From: CAZKDV01 sp964551645
Lineage (GTDB): Bacteria; Bacteroidota; Bacteroidia; Bacteroidales; DTU049
Direction of reading: 5' to 3'
Length of the DNA: 9,091 nucleotides
NCBI GenBank assembly: GCA_964551645.1
Contig: CAZKDV010000094.1
Coordinates: 1 to 9,091 of the forward strand
A program made the translations under genes and the position numbers. Shown here one piece after another: positions 1 through 5,683 of the stretch (positions are counted from its first letter, which is position 1; the number at the start of each line of letters is the position of its first letter). A model generated the notes under the pieces. The model worked only from the letters and a program-made list of their open reading frames with translations. It did no database searches and was not told the DNA's origin.

Positions 1-60
1 GTTTATTTTCATAATGTTTGTTTTTAGTGTAACGCTATGTTAGGACGAGACATAAAAATG
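1..60. other. Left-edge stretch without a resolved gene; possible start of a neighbouring unit
   Basis: No coding region can be supported here. On the minus strand an ATG at 12..10 opens codons reading Met-Lys-Ile-Asn before the sequence runs off the edge, which could be the first codons of a further minus-strand gene. About 40 bases upstream of it, at 52..38 on the minus strand, lies TGTCTCGTCCTAACA, a stretch richer in G and C than its surroundings. It starts with TG, as many insertion-sequence ends do. Both readings are guesses, because the decisive sequence lies outside the window. Confidence 0.2.
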
Positions 61-96
61 AACAAAAAAAGGGACTTTAAAGTCCCTTTTTTTGTT
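61..96 (-). terminator. Intrinsic terminator of the hyd operon (perfect 36-base palindrome)
   Basis: The stretch 61-96 is a perfect palindrome. Its core GGGACTTTAAAGTCCC (71-86) is flanked by seven A (64-70) and seven T (87-93). On the minus-strand transcript this gives a GC-containing hairpin followed by a run of U, starting about nine bases after the hydA stop codon. By symmetry it should also stop transcription arriving on the plus strand. It marks the end of the hydCBA operon. Confidence 0.9.
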
Positions 97-104
97 ATAT
101 ACAA

Positions 105-1898
105 TTAGTATTTTTTTCTTTTTGTATAGTGAGTATGCAATAATTCGTGAGATTTATGGCTAAGTGGCTCTTTGAGAAAGTCTTCATAAATCATAGTAAT
201 TTCGGGATTATTATGTGATTTTCGGATAGGTAATGATCTGTCTTCATCATAAATTGCATCTGAGCGAAGTTCACGAATTGATAAGTTAGTCGGTATAGGT
301 TGTCCACCGCCACCCAAGCATCCACCGGGACAAGCCATAATTTCTATAAAGTGATAATTAGCTTTTCCGCTTGAAACAGTTTTCATTAACTGTCCAGCAT
401 TAGCTAATCCGTGTGCAATTGCAACTCTCAATTCTACACCTTCCAAAAATCTCCAAGATTCATTTGTTCCTTTAATTGTGATTGCAGCTTCTTTTATGCC
501 TTCCATACCTCTAACTGCAGTAATCTCAAGATTTGGAAATGGAATTTCTTTTCCGGTAATAATTTCCCATGCAGTACGCAAAGCAGCTTCCATTACACCA
601 CCAGTTGTTCCAAAAATAACTGCTGCACCTGTTGATTGTCCCATTATTGAATCATATTCCTTTTCATCTAAACTCTTGAAGTCAATACCTGCTTGCTTAA
701 TCATCAATGCTAATTCTCTTGTTGTTAAAACATAGTCAACATCTTGATAGCCACTTGAACGCATTTCGGGTCTTTCAGCTTCAAATTTCTTAGCTGTACA
801 AGGCATAATTGACACAGATACTATGTCTTTTCCACTTAATCCTTTTTTCTCAGCATAATATGTTTTTGCCAATGCTCCAAACATTTGTTGTGGAGACTTA
901 CAAGTAGAAAGATTATCTAATAAATCTGGGAACATGTGTTCTTGAAATTTTATCCAACCCGGAGAGCATGAGGTCATCATTGGTAAAGCAACTGTTTCAT
1001 CTTTGTCAACTAAAGCTTTTTTCAATCGAGTTAATAATTCTGTACCTTCTTCCATAATAGTGAGGTCGGCAGTAAAATCAGTATCTAATACAGAGTCAAA
1101 ACCAATGGCTTTTAATGCTGCCACCATTTTACCTGTAACTCGTTCACCTAGTTTTAAACCTAAGTATTCGCCCAAAGCAATACGAACTGCTGGAGCTGTT
1201 TGGACTACAACATGTTTACTCGAGTCGTTAATTGCGTTCCATACTTGTTCAATATATACTTTTTCTGTTAATGCTCCAACAGGACATCTATTAACACATT
1301 GTCCACAATTTGTACATACAACATCATGTAATGGTTTGTTCATGAATGTTGAAACTTTTTGATGTTCACCTTTATAAACCATAGCTAAGGCTGAAACACC
1401 TTGAAGTTCGGTACAAGTTCTAACGCATCTTTGGCAACGGATACATTTACTGTCATCTTTAGCAATTGATGGAGAACTAATATCTGGTATCAAAGATTCA
1501 GGTCTCAACACAGGTATAAGCACTTGTTCTGTAATACGATATTCAGATGCAAGTTCTTGAAGTTCGCAGTTGTTGTTTCTGTAGCATTTTGTGCAATCTG
1601 CATTATGTTCGGCAAGTAATAACTCAATAACATGCTTACGGGCAGAACGAACAATTTCGCTATTTGTGAATACTTCCATACCTTCACCTACTGGAGTCGC
1701 ACATGATGCTACTAAGGCTTTTGCTCCCTTCACTTCAACAACGCAAACACGACAGTTTCCTGCAATACTTAAGTCTTCATGATAACACAAAGTTGGAATA
1801 TGAAAGTTTAAACATTTTGCTGCATCTAATATGGTTGTGCCTTCTTCTACTGAAATAGGCATATTGTTTATTTTTAGATTTACCATATATTTACTCAT
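105..1898 (-). CDS. hydA: [FeFe]-hydrogenase catalytic subunit HydA of an NAD(H)-linked trimeric enzyme
   Basis: Catalytic subunit that interconverts protons and H2, with electrons exchanged with NAD(H) through HydB and HydC in the cytoplasm. The 597 residues show, in order: a plant-type [2Fe-2S] domain (Cys38, 49, 52, 66); a NuoG-like His-ligated [4Fe-4S] motif (His98, Cys102, 105, 111); two [4Fe-4S] motifs (Cys152, 155, 158, 162 and Cys195, 198, 201, 205); and the H-cluster domain with L1 TSCSPGW (309-315), L2 MPCTAKKFE (365-373) and L3 EIMACPGGCLGGGGQP (519-534). A C-terminal small-subunit-like segment follows (LPIRKSHNNP, then HTHY). There is no signal peptide or Tat motif, and no extra C-terminal cluster domain as in longer bifurcating HydA. 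Met5 is an equally plausible start; neither has a Shine-Dalgarno site. It is the last gene of the operon, 20 bases after hydB. L1 has Ser312 where many characterised enzymes have a second Cys. Confidence 0.95.
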   Translation of the reverse strand: MSKYMVNLKINNMPISVEEGTTILDAAKCLNFHIPTLCYHEDLSIAGNCRVCVVEVKGAKALVASCATPVGEGMEVFTNSEIVRSARKHVIELLLAEHNADCTKCYRNNNCELQELASEYRITEQVLIPVLRPESLIPDISSPSIAKDDSKCIRCQRCVRTCTELQGVSALAMVYKGEHQKVSTFMNKPLHDVVCTNCGQCVNRCPVGALTEKVYIEQVWNAINDSSKHVVVQTAPAVRIALGEYLGLKLGERVTGKMVAALKAIGFDSVLDTDFTADLTIMEEGTELLTRLKKALVDKDETVALPMMTSCSPGWIKFQEHMFPDLLDNLSTCKSPQQMFGALAKTYYAEKKGLSGKDIVSVSIMPCTAKKFEAERPEMRSSGYQDVDYVLTTRELALMIKQAGIDFKSLDEKEYDSIMGQSTGAAVIFGTTGGVMEAALRTAWEIITGKEIPFPNLEITAVRGMEGIKEAAITIKGTNESWRFLEGVELRVAIAHGLANAGQLMKTVSSGKANYHFIEIMACPGGCLGGGGQPIPTNLSIRELRSDAIYDEDRSLPIRKSHNNPEITMIYEDFLKEPLSHKSHELLHTHYTKRKKY

Positions 1899-1918
1899 AT
1901 TGTTATTGGTTTTAATAA

Positions 1919-3079
1919 TTAATAAATAATTTCTTCTTTGAAGTTATCAACAATCGAAATAAATGGATTGCATGCAGATTGTCCTAATCCACATTTTGCA
2001 GCCATTTTCATACTTAAAGACAATTTTTTTAATTCCTCAAGATAAGCAGGTTTTTTTTCGCCTTTTTTAACTGCTTCAATACCTTTTAATAATTGTTGAT
2101 ATCCAACTCTACAAGGTGTGCATTGTCCACATGATTCTTCATTAAAAAACTCAAGGTAGTCTCTTAAAACATTGTACATTGAACGGGTGCTATTAAACAA
2201 CATCATAGAGCCACCCGTTGGAATACCTTCAAATCCTATTATTGTATCTTCAAATTTCTTTCTTGGAACACAACTTCCTGATGCTCCTCCAATTTGAACA
2301 GCTTTAGTATCACCATCGCCAAATTCATTAACAAATTGGGCAACCGTCATACCTAATTCTAATTCGTAAATGCCCGCGTTTGGTGTGTCTCCAGAAACTG
2401 AAAAAACTTTTGACCCTCTTGAGTCGCGAGTTCCCATTTCTTTGAATTTTTCAGGGCCCATGCGCATAATCATAGTAACATAAACGAGAGTTTCAACATT
2501 ATTTATCACAGTGGGCTTCCAATTATATCCAGCTTTTGTTGGATAAGGAGGTTTATTTCTTGGTTCTCCTCTGTATCCTTCCATTGATTCAAATAAGGCA
2601 CTTTCCTCACCACAAATATATGCACCACTACCTGAACGAATATAAATGACAAAATCAATATTATTTTTTTTCAAAAAATTGTTAAAATCAGCAATTTTAG
2701 GATTTAGTTCTTTTAATAAGAAATTATACTCTCCTCTAAGATATAAGTAACCTTCTTTAGCACCAACTGCATATCCTGCAATTGTCATACCTGCAAAAAC
2801 TTTCTCAGCAACTTGTTGAAAAATTTCTCTGTCTTTAAATGTGCCCGGCTCGCCTTCATCAGCATTGCAGATAATATATTTTATATCACTATCTTCATTT
2901 CGTGTAAATTTCCATTTTAATCCTGTAGGAAATCCAGCACCGCCACGACCTTTAAGTCCAGAGTCAATAACATCAAGTATAACATCTTCTGGTGATTTGT
3001 TAAATACCTTAATCAGAATATCTTTTGGATTAACAGTTTTGTCAAAAATTATATCAACTTTTTTTACTTTATTTTCCAT
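1919..3079 (-). CDS. hydB: NuoF-like NADH/FMN subunit HydB of the [FeFe]-hydrogenase (minimal form)
   Basis: Flavoprotein subunit predicted to bind NAD(H) and FMN and pass electrons to HydC and HydA. The NuoF hallmarks are all present: the glycine-rich GRGGAGFPTGLKW (44-56), CNADEGEPGTFKDR (71-84), GAYICGEESALFESMEG (152-168), GGASGSCVP (264-272), and the N3-type [4Fe-4S] motif ESCGQCTPCRVG (Cys317, 320, 323) with the fourth ligand probably Cys363 in KCGLGQ. At 386 residues it is just the NuoF core. It begins almost directly with the core and ends 23 residues after Cys363. It therefore lacks the N-terminal thioredoxin-like [2Fe-2S] domain and the C-terminal 2x[4Fe-4S] ferredoxin domain of the roughly 600-residue HydB/HndC proteins. 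Neither missing domain is encoded next door. It starts 17 bases after hydC and has no Shine-Dalgarno site, so translation is probably coupled or AT-driven. Confidence 0.93.
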   Translation of the reverse strand: MENKVKKVDIIFDKTVNPKDILIKVFNKSPEDVILDVIDSGLKGRGGAGFPTGLKWKFTRNEDSDIKYIICNADEGEPGTFKDREIFQQVAEKVFAGMTIAGYAVGAKEGYLYLRGEYNFLLKELNPKIADFNNFLKKNNIDFVIYIRSGSGAYICGEESALFESMEGYRGEPRNKPPYPTKAGYNWKPTVINNVETLVYVTMIMRMGPEKFKEMGTRDSRGSKVFSVSGDTPNAGIYELELGMTVAQFVNEFGDGDTKAVQIGGASGSCVPRKKFEDTIIGFEGIPTGGSMMLFNSTRSMYNVLRDYLEFFNEESCGQCTPCRVGYQQLLKGIEAVKKGEKKPAYLEELKKLSLSMKMAAKCGLGQSACNPFISIVDNFKEEIIY

Positions 3080-3096
3080 ATTATTAAATTTAAAGG

Positions 3097-3570
3097 TTAT
3101 GACTTAGTTGTTTCCATGTAATTTTGAACAATCTCAATAGCTTTGTTAGGAGTAAGTTCGGGATAGACATCGTCATTGACAAGCATAACAGGTCCTTTAT
3201 GACACCATCCTAAGCAATTGGCAGCTAAGAGTGTAAAGTTTTTATCACTTGTTGTTTCTCCAATTTTAATTTTTAGCATATTTTCCAATGCTTCAATAAT
3301 TTCGTCTTTCCCTTTCATGTGACAAGTAATAGTTTTGCATACTCGAATGATGTTTTTGCCTCTTGGCACTGTGTCAAGAAAAGTGTAAAAACTTGCAGTT
3401 CCATATACATCTGCTGCAGCCAATTCTAATTCTTCGGCTACAATTAGCATGCTTTCTTCTGATAAATATTTTTCCTTAGCTACGATACCCTGAAGAATAG
3501 GCATCAAGCTATTTCTGGATTTTCCATGCTTTTGCACTAAATCCTGAATTAATGTTGCTGTACTTGACAT
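3097..3570 (-). CDS. hydC: NuoE-like [2Fe-2S] subunit HydC of the [FeFe]-hydrogenase
   Basis: Thioredoxin-fold [2Fe-2S] subunit that pairs with HydB, as NuoE pairs with NuoF in complex I. The N-terminal half (to about residue 65) is the helical NuoE region, including DVYGTASFYTFL (54-65). The thioredoxin-like half carries the cluster ligands Cys78 and Cys83 (VCKTITCHMKG) and Cys119 and Cys123 (NCLGWCHKGPVM), the C-x4-C...C-x3-C pattern of the family. At 157 residues it is normal family length. It is the first gene of the operon, and the order NuoE-NuoF-HydA is the usual one for NAD-linked [FeFe]-hydrogenases. The start is well fixed by the AAGGAGA site just upstream. The sequence alone does not exclude a role with another NuoF partner, but the operon makes the assignment strong. 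Confidence 0.93.
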   Translation of the reverse strand: MSSTATLIQDLVQKHGKSRNSLMPILQGIVAKEKYLSEESMLIVAEELELAAADVYGTASFYTFLDTVPRGKNIIRVCKTITCHMKGKDEIIEALENMLKIKIGETTSDKNFTLLAANCLGWCHKGPVMLVNDDVYPELTPNKAIEIVQNYMETTKS

Positions 3571-3574
3571 AGGT

Positions 3575-3581
3575 TCTCCTT
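3575..3581 (-). promoter_or_regulatory. Strong Shine-Dalgarno site of hydC
   Basis: On the minus strand the sequence AAGGAGA is followed by four bases (acct) and the hydC ATG. It fixes this start. It stands out because the other starts in the window are preceded by plain AT-rich sequence without a recognisable ribosome binding site, which is the usual situation in Bacteroidota. Confidence 0.75.
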
Positions 3582-3617
3582 ATTTTTTTAGTTATTGTTA
3601 ATAAATTCACAACTGAG

Positions 3618-3626
3618 ACAAAAGTA
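3618..3626 (-). promoter_or_regulatory. Candidate -7 promoter element of the hydCBA operon
   Basis: The minus strand reads TACTTTTGT, matching the Bacteroidota -7 consensus TAnnTTTG. It lies 48 bases upstream of the hydC ATG, leaving room for an untranslated leader that contains the Shine-Dalgarno site. No good TTG -33 element is seen at the expected spacing. An A8 tract on the minus strand (3651-3658) lies upstream and could help polymerase binding. The element is short and the DNA AT-rich, so a chance match is possible. Confidence 0.4.
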
Positions 3627-3675
3627 TAAAAGTTTTTATTTCTTTTAGCATTTTTTTTGACCATTTGCAAAATTT

Positions 3676-3700
3676 ATATTTAGTCTAAATAACTAAATAT
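3676..3700. repeat. Inverted repeat upstream of the hydrogenase promoter candidate
   Basis: The arms ATATTTAG (3676-3683) and CTAAATAT (3693-3700) are perfect 8-base inverted copies around a nine-base spacer. The repeat lies roughly 50 to 75 bases upstream of the candidate -7 element of hydC, a place where an activator could bind. It has no T run to make it a convincing terminator for the upstream methyltransferase gene. It could be an operator, or a chance palindrome in AT-rich DNA. Confidence 0.3.
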
Positions 3701-3845
3701 CTTATAGTAAACTTAAAATAAAGTATATTAAGGAAAAATAATAATGTTTTGCCTATTGAAAAGTAAATCGTAAAAAAGTAGAATAAAGAATATTTTTTGT
3801 TTTGTGGTTTATCAATTTTTCTCAACAAATTGAATTAAGAAATAA

Positions 3846-4535
3846 TTATTTCCCAATCAAAAATACGCTGGGTTTATTATTTAAAGTTGGAAGAAGTTTA
3901 GACCAAGTGTTTATTGTCTGAGTTTTTATATATTGCTCATTTGTTAATAAATTAGATGCAACACATAGAAACAAATCTTTATTGCAATTTTGCACAATAA
4001 AGTTCATTAGTCTTTCATTTCTATATGGAGTTTCAATAAAAATTTGAGTATAGTCTTGCAGTGCGTGTTTTTCAATTTGTTTTAATTTTCTTTTTAAAAG
4101 TTCAGGTTTTATTGGTAAATATCCATGAAATGTAAATTGCTGTCCTTGTAATCCTGAAGACATTAAGGCAATCAAAATTGACGAATCTCCGGAGAGTGGA
4201 GTAACTGTTATGTTTAATAAATGTGCCAATCTAACAACGCTATATCCAGGATCAGCAACACAAGGAATTCCAGCTTCAGATAAAAGACCTATGCTATTTC
4301 CCATTTCTATTGGTTGCAAACATTCACTTGTAATGTATTCTTGATTATGTTCATTTACTTCATAAAACCATACTTCAGAAATGGGGTGGGGGTAGTTAAT
4401 TGATTTTAAAAAACGCCTTGTAGTGCGTATATTTTCTACTATAAAATGTTTTAATGCAAATATAATGTCCGTATTTAAAGTCTTAAAATTGCTATCATTA
4501 TATATTGGAGTAGGTATAAGGTATAATTCAGACAT
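3846..4535 (-). CDS. RsmI-like SAM-dependent methyltransferase (tetrapyrrole methylase fold)
   Basis: Predicted S-adenosylmethionine-dependent methyltransferase of the tetrapyrrole-methylase superfamily, closest in motifs to RsmI, the 16S rRNA cytidine 2'-O-methyltransferase. Visible family signatures are the N-terminal strand LYLIPTPIYN (4-13), the glycine/acidic loop GLLSEAGIPCVADPGYSVV (corresponding to RsmI GLxSDAGxPxxxDPG), and the cofactor-region segment SGDSSILIALMSSGLQ followed by FTFHGYLP. At 229 residues it is shorter than typical RsmI (about 280) and lacks the C-terminal domain, so its substrate may differ from that of true RsmI; the methylated target is not shown by the sequence. 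It follows the phosphatase gene by 97 bases, and this pairing is one I recall from other Bacteroidota. The ATG has no Shine-Dalgarno site. No convincing terminator follows it. Confidence 0.8.
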   Translation of the reverse strand: MSELYLIPTPIYNDSNFKTLNTDIIFALKHFIVENIRTTRRFLKSINYPHPISEVWFYEVNEHNQEYITSECLQPIEMGNSIGLLSEAGIPCVADPGYSVVRLAHLLNITVTPLSGDSSILIALMSSGLQGQQFTFHGYLPIKPELLKRKLKQIEKHALQDYTQIFIETPYRNERLMNFIVQNCNKDLFLCVASNLLTNEQYIKTQTINTWSKLLPTLNNKPSVFLIGK

Positions 4536-4632
4536 ACTAAGGTTTATCTAATAGATTATTCAATTATATTTTGAGCAATTTTAATATAATGCAGCAAATA
4601 GCTTAATTCCCATACGATTTGGGCTAAAATGA

Positions 4633-5091
4633 TTATATTTCATATTTTTGAATAATTGCTTCGCAAGCATTACTTAGAAGATTCCAAACTTCTAAAAAAC
4701 CGTCATTTTCACCATAATATGGATCAGGTACTTCAATATTTTCATTGGGATGAAGTTCATTCATTATGTAATCCACTTTGTTTAAGTCTTCATCATTTCT
4801 TGCAAATTCCGATATTTGCTTATAATTATCTCTATCCATAATAAATATCTTATCGAACTTGTCAAAATCCTCAGTAGTAAATAGTTTTGCTCTATGAGAA
4901 GATAAATCAACTTCATAAATCTTCGCAATAAATCTTGCACGCTTATCTGCTACATCATCCTCATGATATGTTTCAAATCCTCTTGATTCTACAATAGAAG
5001 AACTACCTATTTTTTTTAGTTTATCTTTAAGAATTCCTTCTGCAAGAGGTGAGCGACAAATATTGCCAAGGCAAACCATTAAATATTTCAT
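4633..5091 (-). CDS. Low-molecular-weight protein tyrosine phosphatase
   Basis: Cytoplasmic phosphatase that removes phosphate from protein tyrosine, or possibly arginine, residues through a phosphocysteine intermediate. The P-loop CLGNICRS sits at residues 7-14, with nucleophile Cys7 and phosphate-binding Arg13 and Ser14. The general-acid loop is DPYY with Asp123. At 152 residues it is normal full length for the family. The tyrosine-rich DPYY loop matches the tyrosine-specific members, but substrates cannot be read from sequence. No tyrosine kinase or capsule gene lies nearby, so a Wzb-type role in polysaccharide export is not supported here. It is the first gene of a probable unit with the downstream methyltransferase. 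A TAACTTTGC box ends 12 bases before its ATG, which suggests a very short leader. Confidence 0.92.
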   Translation of the reverse strand: MKYLMVCLGNICRSPLAEGILKDKLKKIGSSSIVESRGFETYHEDDVADKRARFIAKIYEVDLSSHRAKLFTTEDFDKFDKIFIMDRDNYKQISEFARNDEDLNKVDYIMNELHPNENIEVPDPYYGENDGFLEVWNLLSNACEAIIQKYEI

Positions 5092-5103
5092 GTGTGTTTT
5101 TTA

Positions 5104-5112
5104 GCAAAGTTA
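5104..5112 (-). promoter_or_regulatory. Candidate -7 promoter element of the tyrosine phosphatase gene
   Basis: The minus strand reads TAACTTTGC, a full match to TAnnTTTG with the following C often seen in this phylum. It ends 12 bases before the ATG, implying a leader of only a few bases. A second match, TAGCTTTG at 5156-5163, has a TTTG (5185-5188) 21 bases upstream of it, a plausible -33 element, and would give a leader of more than 50 bases. Either or both could be used. Confidence 0.4.
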
Positions 5113-5234
5113 ATAAAAATAACAACTATTTGATTGTTATCTACAACTTTATGTTCAAAGCTATAGATTATAGGTTAAATTATACAAATGCAACTATCAA
5201 AATTAAATTTTTGATATTAATGAGTTATAAACAA

Positions 5235-5262
5235 AAAAACCGATAAATTTTTATCGGTTTTT
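5235..5262 (-). terminator. Intrinsic terminator after the RRM protein gene
   Basis: The complementary arms 5235-5247 and 5250-5262, with core CCGATAAA/TTTATCGG, form a hairpin flanked by A and T runs (plus-strand A at 5233-5239, T at 5258-5262). On the minus-strand transcript the hairpin is followed by a run of U. It lies about 40 bases after the RRM gene stop codon and separates that gene from the phosphatase unit. It is nearly symmetrical and could work in both directions. Confidence 0.85.
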
Positions 5263-5304
5263 CAGCAAAAACACTTATATACATTATAATAATGTATATC
5301 TCAT

Positions 5305-5574
5305 TTAACGTCTATTATTTGAATAGTTATCAGGTTTAGGTCGTGCTTCGCTAACAGTAATATCACGCCCTTGAAGTGATTGTCCATTAAGATTTTCAAT
5401 AGCTTTTTTGCCTTCGTCATTATTAGTCATTTCTACAAACGCAAAACCTTTGCTTCTTCCGGTAAATTTGTCTGTAATAATTTTTACGGATGTTACTTCT
5501 CCGTACTGTTCAAACAATGATTGTAATTGTTCTTCCCTGATTTTGTAATCAAGATTTCCAACATAAAGATTCAT
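5305..5574 (-). CDS. Small single-RRM RNA-binding protein
   Basis: Small cytoplasmic protein of 89 residues made of one RNA recognition motif. RNP2 is LYVGNL (3-8) and RNP1 is KGFAFVEM (42-49), with aromatic residues Tyr4, Phe44 and Phe46 at the RNA-stacking positions. The fold ends near residue 77 and is followed by a short polar tail ending NNRR, shorter than the Gly/Arg-rich tails of many bacterial RRM proteins. Such proteins are common in Bacteroidota and cyanobacteria, where they bind single-stranded RNA and are often cold- or growth-regulated. The RNA target here is unknown. I chose the ATG at 5574 because it begins directly at the first strand of the fold. The in-frame ATG at 5613 would add 13 atypical residues and lies upstream of the candidate -7 box. 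It is probably monocistronic, with its own promoter and terminator. Confidence 0.92.
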   Translation of the reverse strand: MNLYVGNLDYKIREEQLQSLFEQYGEVTSVKIITDKFTGRSKGFAFVEMTNNDEGKKAIENLNGQSLQGRDITVSEARPKPDNYSNNRR

Positions 5575-5601
5575 AAATATAAAAAAATTAAAAATTGAGT
5601 T

Positions 5602-5658
5602 GCAAATGTACAAATTATATATATATAAACTTATGGATTATTTTTTTTATTTTTTTTT
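5602..5658 (-). promoter_or_regulatory. Candidate promoter of the RRM protein gene with upstream A-tracts
   Basis: The minus strand carries TACATTTGC (5602-5610), matching TAnnTTTG, 27 bases before the ATG. Upstream lie an alternating TA run (5616-5627) and two A-tracts on the minus strand (5641-5648 and 5650-5658), roughly where an UP-type element would sit relative to the expected start of transcription. No clear TTG -33 element is seen. The layout suits a strongly expressed single gene, but this is inferred from sequence only. Confidence 0.4.
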
Positions 5659-5683
5659 AATTCATTAAATTATTCAAATTGCT

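Noticed and set aside
411..1782. Plus-strand open frames at 411-635, 478-735, 1003-1362 and 1591-1782, and a minus-strand frame at 1505-1687
   Set aside because: All lie inside hydA, whose motifs cover its whole length in its own frame; the alternative translations show no domain-like pattern.
2841..3107. Plus-strand open frame opposite the start of hydB
   Set aside because: Antisense shadow of the strongly conserved FMN/NADH-binding region; hydrophobic, low-complexity translation.
3812..3833. Hairpin TCAATTT/AAATTGA after the methyltransferase gene as a terminator
   Set aside because: Seven-base stem with a single G-C pair and no U run on the minus-strand transcript.
4605..4623. Short CCCA/TGGG inverted repeat between the phosphatase and methyltransferase genes
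   Set aside because: Four-base stem only, no U run; not enough to call a terminator or attenuator.
5049..5246. Plus-strand open frame across the phosphatase start and the following gap
   Set aside because: Overlaps the conserved P-loop region of the phosphatase and ends in the terminator hairpin; no recognisable protein features.
5575..5613. Upstream ATG extending the RRM protein by 13 residues
   Set aside because: The added residues precede the first strand of the fold and are atypical, and the candidate -7 box lies within the extension.
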